Positions 25,283 to 33,718 of a stretch of DNA of 64,000 nucleotides are shown here, piece by piece. Position numbers and translations under genes: made by a program. Origin of the DNA: JAJDUF01 sp965214295 (GTDB lineage Bacteria > Chloroflexota > UBA11872 > UBA12225 > JAJDUF01); NCBI GenBank assembly GCA_965214295.1, contig OZ243944.1, positions 2,790,001-2,854,000 on the forward strand, read 5' to 3'. Positions within the stretch are counted from its first letter, which is position 1, and each line of letters begins with the position of its first letter. Below the pieces are notes generated by a model, which searched no databases, was not told the origin of the DNA, and saw only the letters and a list, made by a program, of their open reading frames with translations.

Positions 25283-26593
25283 CTAACGCCGCCCTACCGG
25301 GGTCCGATCCTTGGGCGCCGGCCGGGTTTCGCAGGCGACGCCATCCCTATTCCCGTCGAGCCGGTTGGGATCGGCGGGGTCGGCGCGGAGCACCGCCTGT
25401 GCCTGCGCCTGCGTCGCAAAGTCGTCGCAGTTGTAGGCGTCGCCTTGTCCAAGATAGTCTGCCGGCTCGATGGTGGGGACAGCGGTAGTGGTAGGGACCG
25501 GCGTTGGTGTGGGGGCCAGCGTCGCGGTAGGAATCGGGTGAACCGCAGGAGCCGCCAGGCGGTCCAGCGTTATTGTCGCCGTCGGGACGGGAGTCGGAGA
25601 TGCATCCCCCGGCCCGGCGAACACCACGATGCCCCAGGCCAACGCGGCGACCGCCACCGCGCCGCCGAGCGCCACTGCCCACTGGCGAGGACGTACCGGC
25701 CACCACCGACCCGGCGGCGCGGGGGCAACCACTGGTTGCCCCCGGGGCACCAGCGCCGCAATCGCCTCCAAGTCGCTGACGAAGGCCGCCATGCTCGGAT
25801 AGCGCGCCGCCGGGTCGGGCTGCGTGGCCCGATCCACTGCCGGCCGCAGCCGGTCTGCCGCCGCCGGGGGCGCCGCCAGGTCGGGCAAGGCAACGGCTGA
25901 CTCCAAAACGGCCTCCGGCTGCGCCGTCAGGAGCGCCTCCCAAGGGTGCTCGCCGAGCAGCATCTCCGCGAGCACCACGCCCAAGGCGAAGACATCGGTC
26001 CGGCCGTCAACCGGCGCACCTTGGCGCTGCTCCGGTGCCATGTAGCGACCGGTCCCGGCGATGGTGCTGCCTGTCGCGCCGCTGACCAGGTCCTTGGCCA
26101 CGCCGAAGTCCGTGAGCGCCACACGTTGATCCCGGCCGAGGAGGATGTTGGCCGGCTTCACGTCTCGATGAACGAGCCACTGGTGGGCATACGTCAACCC
26201 GCGGCCGACGGCGAGAGCAATGTCAACGGCCGCCTCCCAGATGAGCGCCCCGTCGCGGGCCAGCCGCGACGCCAGCGATTCGCCCGCGATATACTCCAGC
26301 GCGAGAGCCAGGCTCTGGGAAGGCGCGTCGTAGTAGAGACCGTAGAAGCGCACGATATGAGGGGTGTCCAGCCGTTCGAGCAGCCCGGCTTCACGCTCCC
26401 AGCGTGCCGCCACCTCCGTCCCATCGCGTCCCGGCTCGTAGCTCGCCACCTTGAGGGCCACGACCGCACCCCGTCGCCGATCCCAAGCGCGATAGACGGT
26501 CGCGGTGCTGCCCCGACCGATCAGCGCCCGCAGCTCGAACTGCTCCGCGAGCACGGCGCCCGGCTGCAATGACGGTGGAACGGGAGTGTTCAC
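25283..26593 (-). CDS. Ser/Thr protein kinase with excalibur C-terminal domain
   Basis: A 436-residue membrane kinase. Residues 20-285 form the kinase: GRGSTATVYRAW (P-loop), VALKVA with Lys48, VHRDVKPANILL (Asp144), TDFGVAKD (Asp162) and YMAPEQ. One helix (ALGGAVAVAALAWGIVVFAG, about 312-331) follows. Outside are a Pro/Thr linker and an excalibur domain (YNCDDFATQAQAQAVL, LDGNRDGVAC, about 385-425), a calcium-binding EF-hand-like module, instead of the PASTA repeats of PknB. The GTG start overlaps the stop of the FHA gene (GTGA), so the two are coupled. Confidence 0.93.
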   Translation of the reverse strand: MNTPVPPSLQPGAVLAEQFELRALIGRGSTATVYRAWDRRRGAVVALKVASYEPGRDGTEVAARWEREAGLLERLDTPHIVRFYGLYYDAPSQSLALALEYIAGESLASRLARDGALIWEAAVDIALAVGRGLTYAHQWLVHRDVKPANILLGRDQRVALTDFGVAKDLVSGATGSTIAGTGRYMAPEQRQGAPVDGRTDVFALGVVLAEMLLGEHPWEALLTAQPEAVLESAVALPDLAAPPAAADRLRPAVDRATQPDPAARYPSMAAFVSDLEAIAALVPRGQPVVAPAPPGRWWPVRPRQWAVALGGAVAVAALAWGIVVFAGPGDASPTPVPTATITLDRLAAPAVHPIPTATLAPTPTPVPTTTAVPTIEPADYLGQGDAYNCDDFATQAQAQAVLRADPADPNRLDGNRDGVACETRPAPKDRTPVGRR

Positions 26594-27357
26594 GCGCTAT
26601 CAGTCTTGCGGCGCTCACGCGATGGCGGCGCAGCGGCGGGCCACGAGCGCAGCTCGAACCGGAAGCTGGCGGTGCTGCCCAAGCGAATGAGATCGCCAGC
26701 GAGTAATCGCATGGGCTTGAGCAGCAGCGCACCGTTGAGCCAGGTGCCGGTGCGGCTGCCCAGGTCGCGCAAGACCCAGGTGTAGTCCGGCCGCCGGTCA
26801 ATGGCAGCATGCCGACGCCCCACTGCCAGCTCGGTAATGGACACGTCGGCATCGCGCCCCCGGCCGAGCACGGTCGTCGGCGCCGCGAGCACGTAGCTCG
26901 CCTCCACCACACCCTGTTCAAGTGCCAACAAAACTCCGATAGTTGGCTGTGTGCGGCGCGGTCCGGCTACGGTGGTCAGCCGCGAAAGGTCCAGCCGGCC
27001 ATGGATGCTCCCCTCGCCGGCCTGCGCGAGCTGGATGATCGCTTCAGCGTCGGCCGGCTCTGCAAAGGCGTCCAGATCGGCGAGCGCCGCGACGACGGCC
27101 CGAATGTGGGTGGGGCGGGGCCGATGCTGGGCGGACTCCCAACGCGCTACGGTCGAGCCGTCCAGCTCCAGGCCGGAGCGATAGGCAACGTAGGCCACGA
27201 GGTCGTCGCGGGCAATACCCCGCCGCCCCACGGACCGCCGGCGCGGTGCGGCCCACTCGGCCTGATCCGGAATCTGTGCCCGGGCGCGGGCCGCCCGCAA
27301 CCGCTCGCCCATTGCGACGAGCATCGAGTCGGCACTGCGTCTCGTCCCGTGTGCCAT
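26590..27357 (-). CDS. HTH-FHA fusion protein
   Basis: A 255-residue protein. The first 100 residues carry an XRE-like helix-turn-helix (YRSGLELDGSTVARWESAQH). The C-terminal part is an FHA phosphothreonine-binding domain: TTVLGRGRDADVSITELAVG, RRHAAI and SRTGTWLNG. It precedes and overlaps the Ser/Thr kinase, so it is a likely phosphorylation-controlled DNA-binding partner of that kinase. Alternative starts lie at residues 12 and 16. Confidence 0.8.
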   Translation of the reverse strand: MAHGTRRSADSMLVAMGERLRAARARAQIPDQAEWAAPRRRSVGRRGIARDDLVAYVAYRSGLELDGSTVARWESAQHRPRPTHIRAVVAALADLDAFAEPADAEAIIQLAQAGEGSIHGRLDLSRLTTVAGPRRTQPTIGVLLALEQGVVEASYVLAAPTTVLGRGRDADVSITELAVGRRHAAIDRRPDYTWVLRDLGSRTGTWLNGALLLKPMRLLAGDLIRLGSTASFRFELRSWPAAAPPSRERRKTDSA

Positions 27358-27454
27358 GTCCCGCGGCCACCGGCCCTAGTATGGAGACTTCATCTTGAGT
27401 TCGCAAGATTTGCCCACCGCGCGCGGCGCGCCTATCTGGAAACCGGTGATACAA

Positions 27455-27488
27455 CGCCGGGCTGAACTGTGGCCCGGCGCTCTTTTTT
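27455..27488 (+). terminator. Orphan intrinsic terminator
   Basis: CGCCGGGC-loop-GCCCGGCG then CTCTTTTTTG. It is on the plus strand between the divergent FHA gene and the LuxR-type gene, with no gene before it, so it may end a short RNA or act as an attenuator for the downstream gene. Confidence 0.75.
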
Positions 27489-27608
27489 GCGTATGGATAC
27501 TGAAGGTGAGGCCAGCGTCGCAGCACAAGCAACGAAAGCCGGAGTACCCCCGGAGGCGGTGCGTCTCCGCGAGAGCGACGACCTGTGCCGAGAAGGGAGA
27601 ATCGCGCC

Positions 27609-27836
27609 ATGAGCGTGATGACAATGTCGGAAGCCGGACCCGTGCCCCTGACCGAGATACAGTTGGCGGTATTGACGGAGCGAGCCGCCGGATGGTCTGC
27701 CAGCGATGTGGCTACGCGACTGGAAATCCCCCGCTCTCAGGTCGAGGTGCTGTTGGACGAGGTACGGGGCATCCTCAGGGCTACCCACACGCCGCACGCG
27801 GTTGCACAAGCCTTCCGCGCCGGTTGGCTGACCTGA
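27609..27836 (+). CDS. Small LuxR/GerE-type HTH protein
   Basis: A 75-residue protein with the helix-turn-helix pattern of GerE: LTEIQLAVLTERAAGWSASD, VATRLEIPRSQVEVLLDEV. It has only the DNA-binding domain. ATG 27609 follows GAAGGGAG; an upstream in-frame ATG at 27585 is less well placed. A 12-bp hairpin follows it. The target genes are unknown; the next gene is the broken Mom-like gene. Confidence 0.75.
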   Translation: MSVMTMSEAGPVPLTEIQLAVLTERAAGWSASDVATRLEIPRSQVEVLLDEVRGILRATHTPHAVAQAFRAGWLT

Positions 27837-27882
27837 TCCAGCGTCCGGGACAGGTACTGAGCGCGGCAACGGCGCCGCCGGT

Positions 27883-27913
27883 AGAGGGGCGAACGGTTGT
27901 TCGCCCCTCTGCT
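27883..27913 (+). terminator. Hairpin after the LuxR-type gene
   Basis: AGAGGGGCGAAC-GGTT-GTTCGCCCCTCT, a perfect 12-bp stem, then GCTTTCG. The T-run is weak. Confidence 0.65.
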
Positions 27914-28058
27914 TTCGTCCTGCCACAACCACCTCGTTGCGGCCGCGCAGCGCTTGATTCCCCATGCTACGGTAGAGTTATGGTTGAGCATTGAGCCGAG
28001 GTCCAGCGGAAAGGCGGCACGAGCACGGGAGTCACGACGGCGAGAGGAGGCATGAAAA

Positions 28059-28708
28059 GTGGTTGCTGTAGCACCGCAGCCAATCGGCAAGCTGCGCCAG
28101 CGTGTATTCCTTGTGATCGCCAACCTCAAGGAGGCTACTGAGGTCGTTGTAAAGAACCACTACCTCCATCGTGGTCGCACGATGGCCCAGCTCCCCTACT
28201 GGATCAACTTGGATGGTCGGCGGATTGGAGTGCTACTGTTCTCCTACCCTCGCTTATCGGTCCCGTTTCATGGGCATGGACCTATGAATCTCCTAGAACT
28301 CGCCCGGATGTGGGTTGATCCGGCGGTGCAAGGGCAGACTATCCGCGACCGCAGTGGCAAGGAGCATACATTTGCCATTGCAAGTTGTGCGGTAGGCAAA
28401 GCACTCCGACGAGTAAGGGGAGACTGGCATGCCAAATACCCGCACCTGCCTGATGTCCATGCTGTGGTGAGTTGGGCTGACATGGTCCACCACGAAGGCA
28501 CGATCTACCGGGCCTCTAATTTTCGCCTCGTAGGGACGAGCGGTGGGTCTTCACATGGCACTGCCCATCGCCCTAATGGGGGCACGACCAGCTCAATCCC
28601 GATTACCTCCACCTTAAGCAGACCTTCCTCTACGAGTACTCCCGGTTGCTGTCCGACCGAGAGAAGGCTCGTACCCGCAAGCATGTCCAATTACCTATCC
28701 CGCACTAG
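28059..28708 (+). pseudogene. Mom-like DNA-modification (GNAT-fold) gene, frameshifted
   Basis: The first frame from GTG 28059 (AGGAGG 8 bases before) gives EVVVKNHYLHRGRT, RRIGVLLFSYPR, LLELARMWVDP, AVVSWADMVHHEGTIYRASN and FRLVGTSGG. The HYLHR, E-L-x-R-x-W-V and VSWAD...YRASNF pattern is that of phage Mu Mom, which adds a carbamoylmethyl group to adenine. Near 28545-28595 the frame changes: the sensible continuation is GHDQLNPDYLHLKQTFLYEY, then SRLLSDREKARTRKHVQLPI, ending at TAG 28706-28708. The recorded frame would run on to 28769 with a Ser/Thr-rich nonsense tail. Assignment to Mom is by motif only. Confidence 0.65.
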
Positions 28709-28938
28709 CCCTGGCGGGCAATTGGGTACTGCGCGAGTGTGTGAGGGCCGACGTCGCGGGCAGTGGTAATGCCACCACGAGTGCTTGTCTTCAACTCAAA
28801 ATGGTTTCCCTGTGCGTCTACAGCATCAGCACCGGCTCTCCCTTGCAGTGGCGTGAGGTCCAAAATCTCGACCAGCCGATGCTCACGCACATTGTTCTGA
28901 ACCTCAACCTCTTCCTCATGGCGTGTTTCTTCACTCAT
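28705..28938 (-). CDS. Small ELK-motif protein, possibly nuclease-related
   Basis: A 77-residue frame from ATG 28938 (GTG 28950 is possible): acidic N-terminus, then NNVREHRLVEILDLTPLQGR, GADAVDAQGNHFELKTST and ARDVGPHTLAQY. The spacing of Asp in GADA and ELK resembles a PD-(D/E)XK nuclease core, but the protein is far shorter than such enzymes (usually 150 or more). Its stop shares the CTAG with the restored stop of the convergent Mom-like gene. It may be a truncated or minimal partner. Lower GC than neighbours. Confidence 0.5.
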   Translation of the reverse strand: MSEETRHEEEVEVQNNVREHRLVEILDLTPLQGRAGADAVDAQGNHFELKTSTRGGITTARDVGPHTLAQYPIARQG

Positions 28939-29007
28939 TGGCTCTCGCACCCCTGATTAGGGAACGATGATGAGGTGCTTGGGTCTTGAGGCGCGGCGGC
29001 CAGCCAC

Positions 29008-29013
29008 TATACT
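29008..29013 (+). promoter_or_regulatory. -10 box for obgE
   Basis: TATACT 30 bases before the GTG start; AAGGAG at 29029-29034 is the ribosome site. Confidence 0.5.
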
Positions 29014-29043
29014 CAGTGGAGGGCGAGCAAGGAGACGAGCGAC

Positions 29044-30402
29044 GTGTTCAGCGACGAGGTCCGGCTGTGGGTCAAGGCCGGCGATGGCGGCCACGGCTCC
29101 GTGCATTTTCGGCGCGAGAAGTACGTACCGCGTGGTGGTCCCGACGGCGGCGATGGCGGGCGCGGCGGCAGCGTGTACTTGGTGGCGGACCCGAGCTGCA
29201 ATACCCTGTGGTCGTTGCGGCGGCGGCGTCACTACAAGGCGGCTCCGGGTGGACGCGGGAACAAGCAGCGCCAGCACGGCGCCGCCGGCCCCGATCTGAC
29301 CATCAAGGTGCCGGTCGGCACGCTCGTGCGGCCGGTCGGCAGCAAGCAGCCGCTGGCCGACCTCGCCGAGCCGGCGCAACGGGTGATGGTCGCCCGTGGG
29401 GGACGAGGTGGCCTGGGGAACACCCACTTCACGACCTCCACCAATCAGGCGCCGCACTTTGCCCAAAAGGGTGAGCCTGGGGAGGAGCAGGAGCTATATC
29501 TGGAGCTAAAGCTCCTGGCCGATGTTGGTCTGGTCGGCAAGCCCAATGCCGGCAAGTCAACCCTCCTATCGGTCGTCAGCGCCGCGCGTCCGAAAGTCGC
29601 GGCCTATGCCTTCACAACGCTAGAGCCGCTGCTAGGCATTGTGACCGTAGACGAGACGAGCTTTGTCGCCGCCGATCTGCCAGGGCTGATCGAGGGCGCG
29701 CATCGCGGTGTCGGGCTAGGGCACGAGTTCCTGCGCCACGTGGAGCGCACGCGGCTGCTGATTCACGTCGTTGACGCCTCCGGTTGGAGCGGCAGCGACC
29801 CGGTCGCAGACTTCCGGGAGATCAACGCGGAGCTGGCGGCCTACAATCCTGCCCTTGCCCAGCGGCCGCAGATCGTGGCGGCTAATAAGCTCGATTTGCC
29901 CCTGGCCGCAGAGCACGTGCCGCGGCTGGCCGCGGCCGCAGCGGACCTGGGCGCACCGTTCTTCGCCATCTCCGGAGCCACACGGCAAGGTATCCTACCC
30001 ATGCTGCAAACGGTCGCCGCGCGGCTCCGCGAGCTATGGCAAGAGCCGGTCCCCACCACGGTTGTGCTCCCAGAGGTTACCGGGCCTGGCCTGGACGACG
30101 TGAGCGACGTAAGCCGCGACCCGGACGGCGCCTGGCGCGTAGCCGGTCGCGCGGTCGAACGCACGGTGGCAATGACCGACTTGGAGAACGATGAGGCCTT
30201 GCAGTGGCTCCGGCGGCGCTTCGACCAGCTCGGCGTGACCACGGCCCTCAACAAGGCCGGCGCGCAGCTGGGCGACACGGTCCGCGTCGGCTCCGCCGAA
30301 TTGGAATGGGCCAGTCCCGGTATGATGGAACCGCGCACCTCGGAGCGACGTACCGCCGCCGAGCGGAAACTTGGCCACCGGTCGGCCGGTCTAACGGAGT
30401 AG
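29044..30402 (+). CDS. obgE: Obg-family GTPase
   Basis: A 452-residue ribosome-associated GTPase. The Gly-rich Obg fold (DEVRLWVKAGDGGHGSVHF, GGDGGRGG, VARGGRGGLGNTHF) is followed by the G domain: GLVGKPNAGKSTLL, DLPGLIEGAHRGVGLGHEFL and ANKLDLP. The C-terminal OCT domain (RDPDGAWRVAGRAVERTVAM, AGAQLGDTVRVGSAELEW) is present. The GTG start follows AAGGAG at a normal spacing. It controls 50S maturation and stress responses in other bacteria. Confidence 0.96.
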   Translation: MFSDEVRLWVKAGDGGHGSVHFRREKYVPRGGPDGGDGGRGGSVYLVADPSCNTLWSLRRRRHYKAAPGGRGNKQRQHGAAGPDLTIKVPVGTLVRPVGSKQPLADLAEPAQRVMVARGGRGGLGNTHFTTSTNQAPHFAQKGEPGEEQELYLELKLLADVGLVGKPNAGKSTLLSVVSAARPKVAAYAFTTLEPLLGIVTVDETSFVAADLPGLIEGAHRGVGLGHEFLRHVERTRLLIHVVDASGWSGSDPVADFREINAELAAYNPALAQRPQIVAANKLDLPLAAEHVPRLAAAAADLGAPFFAISGATRQGILPMLQTVAARLRELWQEPVPTTVVLPEVTGPGLDDVSDVSRDPDGAWRVAGRAVERTVAMTDLENDEALQWLRRRFDQLGVTTALNKAGAQLGDTVRVGSAELEWASPGMMEPRTSERRTAAERKLGHRSAGLTE

Positions 30403-30469
30403 GTGCGGCCGCGCAGTGCGAGTACAACCGGCCGCGTGCGACGAACGCCCGCTGAGTGAGGAGGTCACG

Positions 30470-30820
30470 ATGTCACTGGGGTCAATAATCATCCTTGTCG
30501 TCGCTGTCTTGATCGGTCTTGTCGTCCTCGCGCCAATCCTAGGACTGACGATTTGGTTGGCGCTCACGTTGCTGGTAGCCGGCCTGATCGGCTGGCTGGC
30601 CGACCGGATCGTGCCTGGCGAGCTGCCCTACGGCAAAGCCGGGGCTGTCGGTGCCGGTATCGTCGGCGCCGTCATCGGCTCCCTCATCCCGGGAATCAGC
30701 GGCATGGGCCCGGAGCTGTTCAATATCCGCGTGATCCCGGCGTTCGTCGGCGCCTTGATCGTTGTGGCGCTGGTAGAGTTCTTCGCCAGCCGCCGCCGGA
30801 CGCCTGGCTACTACAAGTAG
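30470..30820 (+). CDS. GlsB/YeaQ-like membrane protein
   Basis: A 116-residue very hydrophobic protein. Segments at about residues 5-25 and 27-45, then WLADRIVPGELPYGKAGAVG, GAVIGSLIPG and a last helix before RRRTPGYYK. The Gly-rich core matches the GlsB/YeaQ/YmgE stress-associated membrane family. The ATG follows GAGGAGG. It lies 67 bases after obgE and is followed by a terminator, so it may be co-transcribed with obgE. Confidence 0.8.
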   Translation: MSLGSIIILVVAVLIGLVVLAPILGLTIWLALTLLVAGLIGWLADRIVPGELPYGKAGAVGAGIVGAVIGSLIPGISGMGPELFNIRVIPAFVGALIVVALVEFFASRRRTPGYYK

Positions 30821-30853
30821 CCTCGCCTTTGCAATTGCCACCACCCACCATCT

Positions 30854-30888
30854 ACTCCCCATACGTCCGCCGCATGGGGAGTTTGTCT
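30854..30888 (+). terminator. Terminator after the GlsB-like gene
   Basis: ACTCCCCAT-11 bases-ATGGGGAGT followed by TTGTCT, 34 bases after the stop. Confidence 0.7.
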
Positions 30889-30890
30889 AA

Positions 30891-31694
30891 CGGAAAGTAG
30901 TGTGAGGCGGTAGCCCGACCCTGCCGCCTGCTGGGTTGTTGCTTCTATATCACCGCATCACCGCGGCCGCTACCGTTGTCGCCGTTGTTGGGCGCTGCCG
31001 CCGATTACCCCACGCTCGCCGCATCACTCGTCGCCATCTCGGCAAGCAAGGGCCTCTACGGGGCCGCCGGCGCCTGGTTCTTGCTCTTGACGTGGATCAT
31101 TCGTCAGCGGCTAGGCACGCCACTGATGCCGCCCCCCTTCATTGCCCGGCTCGCCTCGTCCTCACCGGAGCGCTAGGCTACCCGTCTGCGGCTTCGCCCT
31201 CCTCCCGACCATGTCGGGAAACCGCCATGGCCCGGCGCCGAGCAAAATCCTTGACTTCGCTGACGAGTGCTTCTAAGAGTCAGGTGTGTTTTCAAGTGCT
31301 CGCCTGTTGCCGTCTTCCCATCCTGGCGTGATTGTTCTTGTTCTCCTATTATTGACTGTGCTCGCCTCTGCAACGTAGGAGCCGGCCTTGAGTTCCGGTG
31401 ACGCAGCAGGGGACTTGCTGTCACCAGCTGCACCCTCATGGGAGTGCATCGAGGGAGTGGTGGTACACAGCTTGGTCGAGCAGGTCGTGGCTACCACCCA
31501 CCAGGCGAGCACTGGTGGGCATGCCCAGTTCTCCAAGCTATGGATAAGCGTCTTGTCCGAGGATACAGGACATCTAGCACCTTGAAGGAGACGTGATGCA
31601 GAATACGTTTCACGGTAAGATTATCGCACCGTGAGCGGCGATCTCAGGAGTGCTCCACGCACATCTTGGCTTAGGTGATAAGGAGGCGAGACCG
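30891..31694. other. 800-bp region with no firm gene
   Basis: Overlapping short frames on both strands have no family resemblance. One frame (30976-31176) has coding-like third positions and is listed separately. A 12-codon frame (31596-31634, MQNTFHGKIIAP) has a strong GAAGGAGACGTG site and lies 60 bases before the STAS gene; it could be a leader peptide or the stub of a lost gene. Confidence 0.4.
30976..31176 (+). CDS. Possible small membrane protein or gene remnant
   Basis: A frame without a convincing start (TTG 30976) and no ribosome site. It contains one hydrophobic helix (GAAGAWFLLLTWIIRQRLG, about residues 29-47), and its codons end in G or C like real genes here. The frame is also open upstream of the TTG. 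It may be a fragment of a larger gene. No family is recognised. Confidence 0.3.
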   Translation: MSPLLGAAADYPTLAASLVAISASKGLYGAAGAWFLLLTWIIRQRLGTPLMPPPFIARLASSSPER

Positions 31695-32039
31695 ATGGGA
31701 CTGAGCAACGAGTGGGAATGGAAGGACGAGGCCTTAATCGCAAAGGCCGATGGTCGCATCGACGGCACCAACGCCCGGGATTTCCAGGACGCCTTGGAAA
31801 CTGTCATCAAGGCGAGTGATAAGGTGATGATCCTAGACCTTGAGCGCCTCTCCTACATCAGCAGTGCCGGCCTACGGGTCATTCTGCTGGCCGCCAAGGA
31901 GCTCCGCAAACAAGACACGAAGTTTGCGGTCTGCTCGCTTTCCAACTCCATCCGCGAAGTCTTCGAGATCAGCGGCTTCGACCAGATCATCCCGGTGCAT
32001 GCTTCTCTGGCCGAGGCCATCGCCGCGCTCAGAAACTGA
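31695..32039 (+). CDS. STAS-domain anti-anti-sigma factor
   Basis: A 114-residue partner-switching antagonist. GRIDGTNARDFQDALE, the LDLERLSYISSAGLRVILLA stretch with Ser57 as the predicted phosphorylation site, and SIREVFEISGFDQII are the SpoIIAA/RsbV pattern. AAGGAGG precedes the ATG. In the family the unphosphorylated form captures the RsbW-type kinase and frees its target; the kinase is at 33296 and the phosphatase at 32124, so the set is complete here. Confidence 0.92.
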   Translation: MGLSNEWEWKDEALIAKADGRIDGTNARDFQDALETVIKASDKVMILDLERLSYISSAGLRVILLAAKELRKQDTKFAVCSLSNSIREVFEISGFDQIIPVHASLAEAIAALRN

Positions 32040-32123
32040 GCGACTCGCTACCTCTCGCCGGTGCTTGATGCCCAACGCCGTTTCGTGGCAGCAGTGCAGG
32101 AGCCTTGCTGTAGTGGTGTTGAG

Positions 32124-33299
32124 ATGAGAATGATGGGCCAGCCATACAAGATCCTCGTTGTTGACGACGAACCGGACCTTGAGCCACTCATGCTACAACG
32201 CATGCGCCGCAACATTCGAGCCGGCCGCTATACGTTCGTCTTCGCCCACAACGGCCTTGAAGCGCTTGACCGGCTACGCCAGGACGAAGACGTGGATATG
32301 GTGCTCTCCGACATCAACATGCCGAAGATGGATGGTCTCACCCTCCTTCAGCAAATACCCAAGGTCGACCCCAACATCCTTTCCGTGATCATCTCCGCTT
32401 ACGGTGACATGAAGAACATCCGCACGGCGATGAACCGGGGTGCTTTCGACTTCGTCACCAAGCCTGTCGACTTCAAGGACCTGCGGATCACTATTGACCG
32501 GACACTGCGCCGCCTTGAGGAATGGCGCGCCGCTATCGCCGCCCGCGACCAGTTGGTCACGTTGCAGCACGAGCTTGATGTCGCCAGCAAGATGCAGCAG
32601 TCCATTCTACCCACTCGGTTTCCCGCCGCTCCTGAGTACCAGATGTTCGGCCACATGGAGCCGGCCCGCAACGTGGGCGGCGATTTCTTCGACGTACTGC
32701 CTTTGGATGACGGTCGCATTGGCCTCGCTGTCGCCGATGTCTCGGACAAGGGGGTGCCCGCCGCGCTCTTCATGATGTCCAGCCGCACCCTGCTGAGGAG
32801 CACGGCCCGCAACGATGACGCGCCCGGCTCCGTGCTGCACAAGGTCAACAACCTGCTTTGCGAGGATAACGAGACCGCAATGTTCGTCACTCTCCTCTAC
32901 GCGGTGTACGACCCGGCGAGCGGCGTGCTTACCTATGCGAATGGCGGGCACAACGCTCCCCTGATCGTCCATGCCGACGGAAGCTCCACCCTCCTCCCCC
33001 TGACGGGTGGCATCGCCCTCGGAGTAGCCAGCGATCTTCCCTACCGGCAGAGCACCATCACCCTCGCACCGGGCGACACTGCCTTTCTCTACACGGACGG
33101 CGTCACCGAGGCTATGAATGGCGCCGGTGAAGAGTTCGGGGTCGAGCGTCTCCACGCAATCTTTGCGGCGGCCCCCCCCCAGGATTCCCAAGAAGCCGTC
33201 ATGGCAGTCTTCGAGGCCGTAAGGGCCTTCGCCGGTGACACGCCGCAGTCCGATGACATCACCTGTCTGACGTTCCGGCGCAACGAGCTTGGCGTATGA
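32124..33299 (+). CDS. Response regulator with PP2C/SpoIIE phosphatase output
   Basis: A 391-residue protein. The N-terminal receiver has LVVDDEPD, the phosphoacceptor Asp63 in VLSDINMPKMDG, a Ser-Ala at 91-92 and VTKPVD. A coiled linker (about 125-160, ending KMQQSILPT) leads to the SpoIIE-type PP2C domain with GGDFFDV (185-191), ADVSDKG (204-210), YANGGHNAP and LYTDGVTEAMN. Phosphorylation by the histidine kinase downstream is expected to set dephosphorylation of the STAS protein. An earlier open start at 32061 is less likely. The next gene overlaps by ATGA. Confidence 0.94.
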   Translation: MRMMGQPYKILVVDDEPDLEPLMLQRMRRNIRAGRYTFVFAHNGLEALDRLRQDEDVDMVLSDINMPKMDGLTLLQQIPKVDPNILSVIISAYGDMKNIRTAMNRGAFDFVTKPVDFKDLRITIDRTLRRLEEWRAAIAARDQLVTLQHELDVASKMQQSILPTRFPAAPEYQMFGHMEPARNVGGDFFDVLPLDDGRIGLAVADVSDKGVPAALFMMSSRTLLRSTARNDDAPGSVLHKVNNLLCEDNETAMFVTLLYAVYDPASGVLTYANGGHNAPLIVHADGSSTLLPLTGGIALGVASDLPYRQSTITLAPGDTAFLYTDGVTEAMNGAGEEFGVERLHAIFAAAPPQDSQEAVMAVFEAVRAFAGDTPQSDDITCLTFRRNELGV

Positions 33300-33712
33300 G
33301 CACAACCGTGTCGCTGAAGGTCAAGACCAGCCACGACGAGTTGGAGCAGATTACTGCGGCCGTGGAAGCCCTCGGGGAGCGGGAAGACTGGCCACCGGCC
33401 CTCACGTTCAAGATCAACCTGGTGCTCGAAGAGCTAGCAATCAACGTTATGAACCACGGCCATGATGAAGGCCTCCACTCTATCGAGATCACCCTTAGCT
33501 CGCACCCGGATACCCTCACCATTGAGGTCGCGGACGACGGTCGGCCTTTCGATCCGCTGCACGATGCCCCCGCCCCGGACACGGCAGCGGCGCTCGAAGA
33601 TCGGCAAATTGGCGGGCTGGGTATCCACTTGGTGCGTTCCATGATAGACGAGCTGCACTACCGTCGGGAGCAGGGCCGAAACTATTTGACCCTGACTACG
33701 CGCATCGAATGA
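33296..33712 (+). CDS. RsbW/SpoIIAB-like anti-sigma kinase
   Basis: A 138-residue GHKL ATPase. The N box is LVLEELAINVMNHG; DDGRPFDP and GGLGIHLVRSMIDEL are the ATP-lid and G boxes. It would phosphorylate the STAS protein and hold an unknown partner, perhaps a sigma factor or an enzyme. No sigma factor gene is near. It overlaps the phosphatase gene by four bases. Confidence 0.92.
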   Translation: MSTTVSLKVKTSHDELEQITAAVEALGEREDWPPALTFKINLVLEELAINVMNHGHDEGLHSIEITLSSHPDTLTIEVADDGRPFDPLHDAPAPDTAAALEDRQIGGLGIHLVRSMIDELHYRREQGRNYLTLTTRIE

Positions 33713-33718
33713 ACTGCC

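Noticed and set aside
27490..27608. Resemblance of the leader before the LuxR-type gene to a cyclic-di-GMP or other riboswitch
   Set aside because: Only a short GAAAGCC-like match was seen; the required conserved bases and helices were not there.
31273..31585. Short frames on both strands in the 31-kb gap
   Set aside because: No start signals, no family pattern and poor codon usage.
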